Shown piece by piece: positions 33,163-44,852 of a DNA stretch of 64,000 nt. How positions within the stretch are numbered: position 1 is the first letter of the stretch; each line of letters opens with the position of its first letter. The notes beneath the pieces are model-generated. The model saw nothing but the letters and a program-made list of their open reading frames with translations. It made no database searches and had not been told where the DNA came from. The translations under genes were made by a program, and so were the position numbers. The DNA is from Diphasiastrum complanatum (taxonomy: Eukaryota; Streptophyta; Lycopodiopsida; Lycopodiales; Lycopodiaceae). Where the stretch lies: NCBI GenBank assembly GCA_029204225.1, contig CM055109.1:44083054-44147053 (forward strand), in the 5' to 3' direction.

Positions 33163-34317
33163 GTGACATCTCGTCCGAAACCAGAATACGGCGTCCATAA
33201 ATGCCATCACAACGATGTCATTCACACCTCAGCGAAGTGCGAATCCTGGAGTTTCTTGCGACAATTTGCTGGCGATCTTCCTACTCCTATGCTCGATCCT
33301 GGCACTCTCTTGTTCAATGTTTCGGACACTAAGGCCCTGGACGATTACCTGGCAAGGCCACCACAACAACGTAGGGCCGCTTCTCCTACCAGGCCTAGGG
33401 GCAAGATGGTTGACACCAAAGAATCAGGGAAATTCGAAAGGAAATATCCTCCCAACATGAGGGGAGTCAAAGAGAAGATTGATCAAAGCCAATACTCCAC
33501 CAGGGCTGAGATCATTGCGGCACTGCAACCACAACTTGATTGGCGGAACAAGGTCTTAAAGGATAGCAGGCGGCTGCAAGAGTACCTGAGAGCATCGGCG
33601 CGGAAGCCAATTGATCCATTCTACATGCCGCTCAAACGCAGAAATCCATGGCCTATAGAAAAGCCATAGATGGAATTGAACTGGCCAGTGATTCCAGGAA
33701 TTTCAAACAAAATCTCTTTGGATGACCTGAGGCTACAGTTGCTAGACTTCGGTCACAAATACAAGACAAGTGCCGATCTATGCGTGCAAGAAAGTGTCAA
33801 ATATTGCCGATCCATGGCCTTTCTAATGCAGCAAGAATGTTTCTGGGATCATGGTTTGGATCCGATCAGGATCAATTCCAACGTAGCCCTCCAGTCAGAG
33901 GAAGATCATGAGATGATGACCCGGCTATACTACAGAGCACCCTTCATGTCATCACGATACGTGACCATGATAGAAGACTGGCAGGAGATGGGCTTCATCA
34001 AAAAAATACGAGAGTACCTGGGGCCACTAAACTACGGAAGTAAGCTCTTCTTCCAAGCGTTCAAATACCTGGGGCAAAAAATGAACGAGCAGAAACAGAC
34101 AGCGAGACGACAAGGCGAGCAAGACTCGCAAGATGTTCTCAAGAGGGCTGGAAGAGATTTTCATTTTTGGAAAATAATTTTGCGGATAATAAGCACTTGG
34201 TTTTACGAAAGCGAACGAAGATCCACGCTTTTCCAAGTGCCGAGCGGAACGACATCACCTGTGTTTCAGTGCGATCTCAGAAGGAGGAGAGCAGAAGAAG
34301 CTGAGAGCCGAACATGA
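33163..34317 (+). CDS. Gypsy-2 extra ORF downstream of integrase, unknown function
   Basis: Two ORFs (33,163-33,669 and 33,670-34,317) are in the same frame, split by a single TAG followed immediately by ATG, giving 168 plus 215 codons. The product is hydrophilic and basic with many Arg/Lys/Gln. I see no signal peptide or membrane segment, so it does not look like an envelope protein despite being in that position. Recognisable pieces such as WRNKVLKDSRRLQEYLRA and RYVTMIEDWQEMGFIKKIRE suggest helical structure. It could be an accessory ORF of this Tat-like element or a captured sequence. Family unknown. Confidence 0.5.
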
Positions 34318-34329
34318 GAGCCGAGAATT

Positions 34330-35160
34330 ATTAGCTAGGATGACAGTTATTATCTATGTGAGCCTACATGGTGTATCCTAGGGAAGGAATGACCATGTAG
34401 GAGCTAGTAATGTTTCCTAGGCAATGTAAACGAGTGTAGACCTCTTTTAAATAATTTAGAGTGAGTCACCTTTTGATGGTGACCTTTAGTGGAAGGGCTT
34501 TTTCTACTTGTAATTTCCAAATTAGTGGAATTGCCACTTGGGCTCCACATGGGCAACTCTCTTGCTTATTTAAGGGCCCCCCTCTCTTGTGAGGGAACTT
34601 TGATTGTATTGTCAATTTCTCTTGAGTGAATAAAGAAGATCTTCCACGAGTTCTTGATAATTGTGAAGTTCCTTGTTCATGGCAATCTTTTTGAGTGAAA
34701 TTCCTATGAGCATGTTCTGATTTCCTTTATGATTGTGGATTAATTAGATCTCTTTCTTACTTTCTTGCTTTGTGGAATGTAGATGTGGATTAACTTTCTT
34801 GTTTCTTGATTTTGTAGTTTCAGCATGAAAACTATAGAGGCTGAGATTGTGGATCTAATTTGCATATTCACTAACAATCTTGTCCTTGATTGTTCTTGGA
34901 TATTTCAAGCATCAAGAAATGGGTGTTTCTTGATCTTTGGACTGCTAGAATGTTGTTAGGAAGTTAGCTTTCTTGTTTCTTGTTGAGTAGCTTAATCTTG
35001 TTTTTGCATTATTCCCTGATTTCCTAAGATAGTTTGGTAGATAGATTGTAGATCTGCTCTCTGTTCAGAACGTTGATCTACGTTGAGCTAGGACTGGTTG
35101 CATAGCTTGTAAATGCATGTAGTTGAGTAATGTAACCATTTTATCCCACTGACAGGCTGG
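34330..35160 (+). repeat. Putative Gypsy-2 3' LTR
   Basis: After the extra ORF comes promoter-like sequence: GCTTATTTAAGGG near 34,565 (TATA-like), GAGTGAATAAAG near 34,625 (poly(A) signal-like) and a possible CCACTGACA end near 35,155. The left end is uncertain, and there is no 5' copy for comparison. An inverted CCTACATGG/CCATGTAGG pair lies at 34,367-34,402. Confidence 0.45.
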
Positions 35161-36149
35161 GAACACACGTTGTAATATGAGACATACTTCTGCCTCAAAA
35201 CCGTTCTAAACAAGAAGATTAATCTGTAAAGAACTATAACCAACGAAAGTAATAAAGAGAAGAACAAAAAAGAATCGTGTTCACAGATTCAACTGAAATC
35301 TGAGAAGATTAGTAGACATAATGGTTGATTGTTTTGGAACCTTAATGTCCACTGTGACGTACTGTTTTTTGATAGAACATCCTTTGATTTAGAGATACTT
35401 TCTTTTGAGGATGACGTTCGAAGATAAACAAGCTTCTCTATTAATCTAACATATGCATGAAGAGTGCACATTTTTCAAAGGAGTTGGTAATTCGGGGTTT
35501 CAATTTGGATTACATTTTCTCTAGTAATTCTTGTACTTATAGTAACATTTTTTGCCATTTTCAAGCATTATGAACAAAGATGTTTGGATGTTCTGCAATG
35601 AGATATATTATAGATGAAATTTAATGCTCTATATTGAAGTCTTCGATTCTAGGAACATTGAGAATTCCACCATCCATATTGGTCATTGATGATCCTAGGC
35701 TAAGATGTTCCGCAAAATATCCATGATAATATATCATGGTCCTCTTTTAAAACCTATTGACAAAATAAATTAGACTGAGCTCAAATACTATTGAATCAAT
35801 AAGAAATAATATTAGTTAGCACCATTACAAGTTGAATAAGAAACATTGCAAGATTTTCCTTAACAAATCTTTCAAAATTGACAAAAAAGAGATCATTTTA
35901 CAAAAACCATGTTTTTTGTAGATACAAATCTGAAAAATGACATGTGTTTCTTATATTTTTAAAATACAAACATGTGAAAAATTATAAATCTACAAAAATA
36001 TGGTTTTTTTGTATATCAATAAGGTCAAAAAAAAAGTATGTTTAAAATCTACCAAAATCCTACATAACCATAAATTCAATATGGCGTATCAAAATTTGTG
36101 TTAAACAAATCAAAATAAAAAATACTTCTCATATAATGACAGGTGTAAC

Positions 36150-36600
36150 CGAATTTTCGATACATCATATCAAAACGTCGTTTAACATTTCTAATTTAAG
36201 ATCACTCCAAAAGAATTCAATAGAAGATTTGATACACTGTGTCAAAATTTGATACACTGTGTCAATACATGTCTTTCCGATTTGAAAGATAAAAAAAAAA
36301 AAAAAAAAGGTTAGTACATTTTTTTTTAAAATCTGATGACACTCCGACTCGATATAGCGCATCAGATTTTAAAACAAAAATGTAATTTAAAAATAAATAA
36401 TCCGAAATTTGATGCGTCGTATCCAGTTGGTGTCCCGATACAATGCATTGGATTTTATAATAATAAATTTTTAATTATAAAATCCAATGCACTGGATTGA
36501 GTTGTTTCAACCGATACATTGTATCAAGTTGAAGCACTAACTGGATACATTGTATCTAATTGGTGCTCCAACTAGATACATTGCATCGAGTTGGAGCATA
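36150..36600. repeat. Array of GATACA...GTATC palindromic words
   Basis: At least eight occurrences of words close to GATACATTGTATC or TTGATACACTGTGTCAA, plus a foldback at about 36,442-36,495 with arms CAATGCATTGGATTTTATAA and TTATAAAATCCAATGCACTG. Non-coding. Possibly a decayed foldback element. Confidence 0.6.
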
Positions 36601-36690
36601 TTTTCATGGTTTGTATAGGAAATTTAGGTAGTCTATTCATTTTATTGAGATTTAGTATCACGTTTACATTCTAATGGCTTTAGCACTTGG

Positions 36691-36783
36691 AATGGTTGAG
36701 TTACTAAAGCTACCTTTGATTAATGGTTGAGCTACTGAAGCTACATTTGATTAATGGTTGAGCTATTGAAGCTACCTTTGATT
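36691..36783. repeat. 31-bp tandem repeat, three copies
   Basis: Unit AATGGTTGAGCTACTGAAGC plus TACATTTGATT, three consecutive copies with a few substitutions. Confidence 0.9.
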
Positions 36784-37752
36784 AATTTGTCAATTCATAT
36801 TGTTTTTTTAAAAAGATCGGATTATAACTAGAGAAATTGTTTTCATTTACTAATGATCAGAGCTCAAAGAGTCTATTAATGGTTATGCATACTGTTCCAA
36901 GAAACCCTGGCTAAGAAGGCCAGCAAATTGGCTGTAAATAAATAGGATATGACAGTAACGTTGCTATCTAGATCCAAATTTATTTCAAACTTTTATTTGC
37001 AGAGTCTTGTATTTATTGCAGCAACGAAAAATAGGAGTGAACCCACGTCTACAACTTTTTGCGGCAAAGAAAAATAGGAAAATTATATTCTATGAAATTG
37101 AAGATACCACAGAGATTTCATAGCATTGAAACATTACACTTGTCTAGGTTGTGATCGTTTAGAAAGGTATTTGGCCATTTCTACAACATCTTCAAGATCT
37201 GCTTTGTGGTTCACGAGGGATATAGATGGCTACGAGAGTGAAAGTCCCATGTAAATTTTTTTTGTATGTATTGGTATTAGTGCAAAAAGCATAAATATCT
37301 GGACATTTTGCGAAAGACTACCGTTTAATTTTGTAAAATGCATGAAATCGAGACATTATTGTGTATAGTTTATTGTGTCAAAATGCATGTTTTTGAAAAT
37401 AGAGCAAATTTTAATGTTTCAATTTTTTGTTATTTTATTTTAAATTTCATCATGAAAAGTGACTTGCAAACCATGTCTTTTTTAAAGTTCAAAACTCTTG
37501 AAAATGTTCAAAATCACCCTTTTTTTGGTCGTTTTTCAAACATGTATTATGCGTGCGCAAGGTGTTTTTGAAAAGCACCCCAAGACACTTTTTGAGAAAA
37601 TTTAGGAGAATATTCCAAAAGTTTCTCTTTTGGTCGCAAAGTATCTCATTCCACTCGCAATGGTGTTAGTTACTTATTTTAATCTATTAATGTAGAAAAG
37701 TACTTGAAATTCTACCTGGGATAGGGACTTTTCTTATTCTAACTTGCTAAAA

Positions 37753-37868
37753 GCTTCTCTGATAACTTGAAATAGTTTGGCATATGCTTCTCTACTAATA
37801 CCAACAAAATGCTTCTTTGATAACTTGAAATATTTTGGCATATGCTCCCCTACTAATACCAACAAAAT
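37753..37868. repeat. 58-bp tandem duplication
   Basis: Two adjacent copies (37,753-37,810 and 37,811-37,868) starting GCTTCTCTGATAACTTG and ending CCAACAAAAT, with a handful of differences. Confidence 0.9.
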
Positions 37869-39847
37869 CACAAGCACCTTGGACTAAATTTTTATCTAGT
37901 TTTTTTAATGTCCATCATTACATACTCCACAATTTTGCACTTTGGATGAGAATTTCTATTGTCCATCAAAATATATTCAATGAATTTACTTATCAATATT
38001 GAACCCAATGTCTTTCCAAATGAGGCAGTGTCCTTAATGTTCTAATAAGCAAGGTATGCAAGAAAAACAAAATAGTTAAAAAAGAAAAAAAAAAGTAGTT
38101 GACAAAATATTTTTATCTAATTGATCGAGTAACAAAAATCAAAATATACTTACTTGAATCCACTAATCCTTCTATTTTGATAACCCATTTGAAAGAATTT
38201 GGATATCCTTGCAAGCTTGTGACAATTCCACATCTCTTACTGAATGTAATGTAAGTTTTTAATGTAAGATAGCTTGCATTTGCTCTGATTCTTTATTGAT
38301 ATTAAAAACTATCTTTTCTAATAATTCATGATTTTCGCTAAGTTAAAGTCTTTTGGAGAACTAAATCTCTCTCATGACAATAAGACCATATGCGACCAAA
38401 CTCACATTTTATAAAGTAGATTCTTTGCATAAAAAAATTATTTACAAGATTGTGCAATCATCTTAACCATTGGAGTAAATGCATATTCACATTTACGTAA
38501 GCTAAATTGTGAATAATTGGCGTTTTTTAACCGTGACCATAGTAGACTTCAGGAGTTGGGGAGGCAGAGTGGTGTGGGTAAGCAAATAAACAGTTTTGTT
38601 TATTTTATTTTGACCTTTTTAATTATCCTATATGTGATTCCTTAGAACGTCTTTTTAACATTTGAAACTCCTCTAATGCTTTCACAAGTTCATCCTTGTT
38701 TTTAGTCATCATCCATGATTTTGGGACCCAACCAACATTAAGAGTGATAACTAAATGTAATAGTTCATGATTCCAAAAGGGCTTTCCTCAATATGCATTT
38801 GCTTAAAAGTAAGCGACATACTTCCACCTTTTTATACAATTCCTAGAAAATATTTCAAGGAAAATTAAAGACACAATGTTTTTTTTTGTTGTTCCAAAAA
38901 ACCTCCTAATCTTGACTTTCAAAGCACGCTCCAGATTGTTTGATCGAATCGCGTTTTGAGTCTTGGATCTTGGGCTACAACACCAAAACTAGCTTTAGTT
39001 GTATATTGACCTAGGCTTGACAAAGTTAATAAGTTGGGGAGATCTTATTAAACTTTTATCCTTTTCATTCTTATTGAAAACGTAAATGAATATTGGAAAT
39101 TCTCCTTTTTGCCTTTGAATGATTCTTGGTTTAAGGGAGGCCATAAGTTTAGTTTTTTAATGAGTCACTCATGTTTGAATCAATTTCTAAACCCGAGATA
39201 GCCAGCCACCCGGAGTCTCCATTCCCTTGCCAAAACGTGTTTTCATCACCAATACCTAAAAGGCTATAATACACAGCACGTGAGTCCAGGCCCAGGCTTG
39301 GGAGATCCCAAACAAAAGGCGCTTTTTCGTAATGAAAGGTTGGATTTATTCCGGAACGTCGTCTACCCTTCAAACGGAAATGCAGTTGTGAACGCATCAT
39401 TCATTTTCGTTAACCTTAATTTGTTTGAATTCGCTTTCAACACCTGGGTATCTGTGCAACACCTGCGTATCTGTGCGAGTTTCGAAAAATGAAAATTTGA
39501 TAATGCAATGCAAGCAGCAACTGTATTGTGGGTTCACAATGCATAGTCATTCTAAACACAAAAAGCCAACATCAGAAAACCAAATCACTCCCATCAAAAT
39601 AATGGAAGCAAAAAATGTATTTGAAGCTGATGGGCTGTTGGAATACAGAGCTGCTCTGAGTTTTCACGAAACCATAGACAATCTCAGAAACGGATACAGA
39701 AGGGGACTCTTGCGATCGGTGTTTGGTTGCCTGAAAGCTTGAGATTCAACTTCTTGTTGTAGCAAAGATGTAGCCGAAATGTCACTGGAAGTGATGGTTC
39801 ATTTGCAGTTCTGGGTTCTCGTAGTATGAGAATATAATCTGTAATTT

Positions 39848-40032
39848 ATGGGACGCGCAGAGACAGAAATCAAGAGGATAGAGAATGCAACATGTGGGCT
39901 GGTGACATTCTCAAAACGAAGGAACAGGCTGTTAAAGAACGCTCGTGAGTTGTCAGTACTGTGTGATGCGCAAGTTGCAGTAATAATCTTTTCGAGGACA
40001 GGGAAGATCTTCGATTTTGCAAGCTTACTGAG
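39848..40032 (+). CDS. MIKC-type MADS-box first exon (M domain)
   Basis: Starts [20 protein letters not shown] and encodes a nearly complete MADS DNA-binding domain: [20 protein letters not shown], then [19 protein letters not shown]. It ends at CTGAG followed by GTAGGTTA, a good donor, giving an exon of 185 bp, the classical size of exon 1 in MIKC genes. Differences from usual plant MADS boxes include AE for GK at positions 4-5, RRNR for RRNG and KNAR for KKAY. These transcription factors bind CArG boxes as dimers. No I, K or C region was found downstream in the window, so it is either the first exon of a gene with a very long intron or an orphan exon. Confidence 0.8.
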
Positions 40033-40140
40033 GTAGGTTAACTTTTTTCTGTTATACGAATATTCAAATTTGATGTACATGCTCCGGTTGGCGTGCCTTT
40101 AATTGGTTAGGGTGACTGTTTATGTAGTAGATAACGTTTT

Positions 40141-40252
40141 GTAGTAGATAACGGGCCTGCAATGAGTTTTTTTTTGGGGGGGGGGCGAGCCCGGGAGGAT
40201 GAGACGCCCCCAAAAACTCATAACGGGCCCTGCGGGGCCCGTTATCTTACAT
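40141..40252. repeat. Foldback with G-run just downstream of the MADS exon
   Basis: Arms GTAGATAACGGGCC and GGCCCGTTATCTTAC enclose a second pair, ATGAGTTTTT...GGGGGCG against CGCCCCCAAAAACTCAT, with a run of ten or more G at 40,176-40,185. MITE-like or a GC-rich stem-loop, inside the presumed first intron. Confidence 0.7.
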
Positions 40253-40298
40253 TATTAGCACTTTTATGTTTTAATACCGTATGAATACATACATCGCG

Positions 40299-40435
40299 AG
40301 CACCGCAGGCTTCTCTCTTCTGTCTCTCTGTTCTTTCGGTAGGCGATGGTGAATTCAGCACCCAATCAAGCACCGCAAGCTTCTCTCTGTCTCTCTGTTC
40401 TTCAGGTAGGCGATGGTGAGTTCAGCATCCAATCA
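40299..40435. repeat. 70-bp tandem duplication
   Basis: Two copies (40,299-40,368; 40,369-40,435), each running from AGCACCGCA through CTCTCTGTTCTT to GGTAGGCGATGGTGA and CCAATCA. Each contains a GGTAGGCG word that could be mistaken for a splice donor. Confidence 0.85.
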
Positions 40436-41088
40436 AGCGCAGCATCTTCATGTTTTTTAGATCGATCATGGATTGTAATGTGAGGCTGTTCGGTATAGAT
40501 GTTGTAATCTGGAGGCTATGTTCCCTTTTGCTTCAAATGCGAATTGCTATGCTGAATTGTACAGAGATGCATGAATAAGACGATGTAGTACGAAGAGCAC
40601 GAACAAACAAATGTGATGCGCTGTGCCGAATTGTAGAGAGATGGATGAACAAGAGCACAAACTAACTAACTAACAAACTAACAATGGTTTGATAATCACC
40701 AGAGGCACTCACACGCAAGACATAACGTAGAAATATGTAAAGAAACGGATCTTGTAGATCTGCGTAGTGGCAAGTTACAAAAAAGCGTGTTGTTTTTTAA
40801 AGGTATTGTCGGAACAAATTCAACTATTAGCCTTTTTTGCTAAAAAACAAATAGTGATTTGGGTCACAGATCGTTAATGGTTAAGAACATGCGTTCCAAA
40901 TCATTTTTGTAGCAAATCACAATCTGTTACAACTATGACTCGTAAAATCATTTCAATCAATGTAAAATTATGGGTCCTGCCCATGTTGTCAAATTTTGTA
41001 TTATAGTAATCAAAATAATATTTCAAAACGTAAGGCTTTTCTCAAATATACATATTCATGACCCAAAAAATGTCTTTAGAAATTTATG

Positions 41089-41092
<4 letters not shown>
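40436..41092. other. No gene recognised
   Basis: Presumed intron or intergenic sequence. No K-box-like reading was seen. Confidence 0.4.
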
Positions 41093-41147
<55 letters not shown>

Positions 41148-41173
41148 ATATGTTACATCTCTCTCTCTCTCTC
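41093..41173. repeat. (CT)n microsatellite, two blocks
   Basis: CT blocks at 41,093-41,144 and about 41,158-41,173, each followed by CAATATGTTACAT, so the unit including its flank was duplicated. Confidence 0.9.
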
Positions 41174-41559
41174 AATATGTTACATTTATTGCCAAAAAAG
41201 AATGTTGCTTTAAAAGCTTTTTTCAAACATCGCTACATAAATGTTACATGGTAGGACTCCTCTAGAGTGAAAAATGCAGTTATACTACAAGACAACTCTT
41301 ATTTCACTCCTTGGTACTCCTATCCAATAACATGTTTTCCTATATATTCTTATAAAGTACAAACAAGTCATTTCATGCTTACAAGTAAATGCTCATGAAT
41401 TCAAATAAAAAACAAGCAAATGGAACAGCCCAGAATTGACTCCTAACTGTTTTGCTCCCTTCATGGTTGTCTTCCACACCTACTAAGATATTCCTCTTGT
41501 CGATCTAAGTAATAGTTTGAATCAACAGATTGGTAAAGATCTTGTATAATTTACATGTT

Positions 41560-41620
41560 GAGTTTTCTCTTGAGTGGATCTTGCATTCAGCAAGAGTGGT
41601 ATCAGAGCTGATAAACTAAA
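41560..41620 (+). other. Orphan Copia primer-binding site
   Basis: AGAGTGGTATCAGAGCTGAT contains TGGTATCAGAGC, the initiator-Met tRNA primer site used by Copia elements. No gag follows and no LTR pair can be assigned, so this is a remnant. The stretch to 42,645 has no other recognised feature. Confidence 0.6.
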
Positions 41621-42645
41621 ACCACGAACATTATTAATGTTCCAGGGCACCGAAAACAACTCTTAAAATTTTCAAATTTCACTTTACGTAAATTTTGAAA
41701 ACCCTGACTGCAAGTCGATAGACTTGGAAAAACTTAATTCGCCTATGGATCCATGATTCAAATTGTCGAAGGACATGTACCACGAGTCCTTCGAGATCAG
41801 ATATTCCGAGAAGTCGTAGACAAGTATCAATGTACGAGAGAGAAATTATCAGAAAGCATTCGACAGTGAAAGACACATTAGAAAATAGAGAATTTGAATT
41901 AAGTTGTTGTAAATACAACGATTAGATCGTGATCCTGTGCCTGAGAATTGTTCACAGTAATAGCGAACTATGTGTTGTGATCTTACTTGCTAGTTACAGA
42001 TGGAATACTATCTCTACATCTTGAATTACTTTCACTCTTTCTAAAATCTCTGATCCTGTGGAATCAGATAATTCTGATACAATGGAGTTTATGGAGGAAC
42101 TCTGCATCACACTTCCACTGATTGACTCTGATTACATTCATCCATGTATGTGTATCGATGTTCTATCTAATCGTGTGTTGTTGTTATGTATACATACATT
42201 GTGTCGATTATAACAACTACGTGCGCAAGAGGCTGAAGTAGTGCAGTTACTACAAAGTACTGAAATGAACTATGATGTGGTTTGCGTCGAGGACAGGGTA
42301 GAGAAAGAGCTCCATTTTGAATAGTAATAGTACCCTAAACCAAATATATGCTTGGAGAAGAGTCTTTTTCTCCTTGCTTTTGTAAGAGAGAGACCCAAAA
42401 AATGAGCTCGACATAAGGGGGTTACACATGGAAGAGTCCAGAACCATTTCAAACTTTGCACTTACCCCCAAATTTGAAAGCCCAAGTCCATCCACATCAT
42501 TCCATGTGAAAATCCCTTTCATTTGGAGGGCAAAGCATTTATTGTCTAAATTCAAAATAGATAAAAGACCTATGTGTTTTATTGGAGGGGAGATCAAGGG
42601 CCCACCACTTACCCCTCAATACTCCAAGAGGCCCAAGGTATTCCG

Positions 42646-43294
42646 TGTGAAAGATTCAACTAGTTTCATCACATTTTGCAATATTTTCATATTTGGCATA
42701 TTGAGGCCAAAACTTGTTTTAGACTTAGAGGTTGACTTTTCAAAGTTCATTAGTCTAAATTTCATTTGAATAAACATTTTTTAAAAGTGTAGGAAAGATA
42801 GAATGCGAGTTTGAGTAGATTCAATTTGAATAAGTTGGGCACATTGAATCTAGACCCAAAATTGGTAGGGTTAGCATTTTGTGGGAAAGTCAAGTGGCCA
42901 AATAGGGTTTGGACCTGTTATAAAAGGATGTAACTCGTGGAGAGAGTCATCTTCTCTCTTCTCTATCTCATTTCATGCTTATACATGGTTCTCTTGGGTT
43001 CTACTATCCATTGGTGCACTATCTTGGTGATTGCTTGCAATTCTATGTGTAGAATGATCTATATTTGCTATTTTTGAATCCACACGTGTGAAATACAGTA
43101 GCTTGTTGGTTTTGTACGGACAGCAACAGTACATAATCATTTCATTCAAGTTTGATCAAGTTCTATTAGTGTTTGCATCTGAAATTGTGTGTAGATGCTG
43201 ATTTTTCTACATTGGTGAAATTGGTAGTGTATTTCTCTTTCTAACCAAAGATCATTCAAGTAGATTGGATCTTAAGGATCTGAAATCTTTCACA
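42646..43294 (+). repeat. Solo LTR of the Copia-3 family
   Basis: 649 bp starting TGTGAAAGATTCAACTAG and ending AATCTTTCACA, flanked by perfect TTCCG duplications (42,641-42,645 and 43,295-43,299). Homologous to the LTR at 43,631-44,257. No internal sequence, so it is a solo LTR left by recombination. Confidence 0.9.
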
Positions 43295-43299
43295 TTCCG

Positions 43300-43630
43300 T
43301 TGGTATGTTAAGTTACCCCAGGCTGGCACATTTCAATGCCACCTAGGGGCAACTCCCACTCCTTGTGAAATGGGGGGAAGGCTTCTTGGAGTGGTGCCAC
43401 CAATCAAAGTAGAGGATTTGGGCCTCTTGGACTCACTCCCCACTCCATGTGAAACAACCCTAAGAAGCTTGGTTCTTGGAAGGAGAGTGTCATGGGTGTT
43501 TTTAAAGAGAGTGGAGAGAGTACTCTTGAACCAGAGTCTATTTGTTCTTGGAATGGATGATGGGAGACGTCGGTTGCTTAGATCACTACATGTTGGATGC
43601 CACTTTGGTATGGGTACATGAGGAGCGAGT
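43300..43630. other. Spacer between two Copia-3 LTRs
   Basis: A 118-codon open frame (43,265-43,621) crosses it but shows no recognisable domain. The sequence is GC-richer than its surroundings and continues the segment interrupted by the solo LTR. Confidence 0.4.
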
Positions 43631-44257
43631 TGTGAAAGATTCAACTAGTTTGATCATTTTGTCAATATTTTCATATTTGGCATATTGTGGCCAAAATTCC
43701 TTTTAGACTTAGAGATTGACTTTTCAAAGTTCATTAGTCTAAATGTCATTTGAATAAACACTTTATGAAAGTGTGGGAAAGTTAGAATGCAAGTTTGAGT
43801 AGATTCAAATTTGAATAGTTGGATACATTGAATCTAGACCCAAAAATAGTAGGGTTAACATTTTGGTGAAAAAGCCAAGTGGCCAAATAGGATTTGGACC
43901 TGTTATAAAAGGATGTAACGTGGAGAGAGCAATCTTCTCTCTTCTCTATCTCATTTCATGCTTATACATGGTCTTTTGGTTCTACTATCCATTGGTGCAC
44001 TATCTTGGTGATTGCTTGCAATTCTATGTGTAGAATGATCATTTATTGCTATTTTCGGATCCACACATATGATTTTGTATGGACAGCAACAGTACTTTAC
44101 CATTTCATTTAAGTTTGATCAAGTTCTATTAGTGTTTGCATCTCATTTTATGTGTAGATGCTGATTTTTCTACATTGGTGAGATTGGTAGTGTATTTCTC
44201 TTTCTAACCAAAGATCATTTAAGTGGATTGGATCTTAAGGATCTGAAATCCTTTACA
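43631..44257 (+). repeat. Copia-3 5' LTR
   Basis: 627 bp, TGTGAAAG...CCTTTACA, followed directly by TGGTATCAGAGCTTG. Confidence 0.9.
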
Positions 44258-44852
44258 TGGTATCAGAGCTTGTGTTTCAGGTTATGAAGGAGGAAATCAG
44301 ATCTATCAATGATTTGGTGAAGATATTAAGTCTAGAGCATGCTAGAGAAGATTCTACACCAAAATTGAGTTTTTTGCTTTTGCAGATTGGATCTTTTGTA
44401 GATCAAAACCCTATATAGGTTTATAAACTTGATCAATTCCGATTTTTGAATTCACATACTGGATTTGGCCGATTTTTGAATCATTGGATCAAGTGGTGGC
44501 TAATAGATTGCATATCAAATTTTCAGCATTTGCATGTAGATTTGGAATAGTCAATTTTTTGTGATTTTGTCAAAACCCTAATTTTGAATGGATCTCTAGA
44601 TAGTGAGGTTGTTGGACTTCACTTGAGTGTGTTTCAATCTTAGGAAGTGGCAAAAGTCATTAGATTGAGGACAGATCACAGATTGATCAAGGTTCCATGA
44701 TTTTATGTGTGATTTGCTTGGTATAAGTGCTAGAAGAGAATTTTTGAGATAGTTTTAAATCTTGGTGATTTCTTTTGAAAGCATTTGTTGTTGTTCAAAG
44801 GAGTTCTTTGTGCATTGAAACAAGTTGAAAGAGAAGATCAAGTCATTGCTAC

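Larger units (their letters stand above)
27635..35160 (+). mobile_element. Gypsy-2: Athila/Tat-like element with extra 3' ORF
   Basis: Gag end, protease, reverse transcriptase, RNase H and integrase follow in Gypsy order, each with stops or frameshifts. The gag knuckle of spacing CX2CX3HX4C and the NGQAESTNK integrase motif point to the Athila/Tat branch. Downstream of integrase are a 25-bp tandem repeat array and a 385-codon reading with one stop, then LTR-like sequence (about 34,330-35,150). No 5' LTR is seen, so the left end is probably lost. Confidence 0.7.
35161..39847. other. AT-rich non-coding stretch with small repeats
   Basis: No convincing gene in 4.7 kb on either strand. It contains the small repeat arrays listed separately (36,150-36,600, 36,691-36,783, 37,753-37,868) and poly(A/T) tracts. 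It could be promoter-distal sequence of the MADS exon that follows. Confidence 0.5.

Noticed and set aside
33163-34317. Envelope gene
   Set aside because: No signal peptide, membrane span or cysteine pattern; the product is hydrophilic throughout.
39149-39742. ORFs just upstream of the MADS exon on both strands
   Set aside because: No domain, no splice logic linking them to the MADS start codon.
42646-44257. One short LTR element bounded by the two related LTRs
   Set aside because: The first LTR has its own perfect TTCCG duplications and the intervening 0.3 kb has no primer site or polypurine tract.
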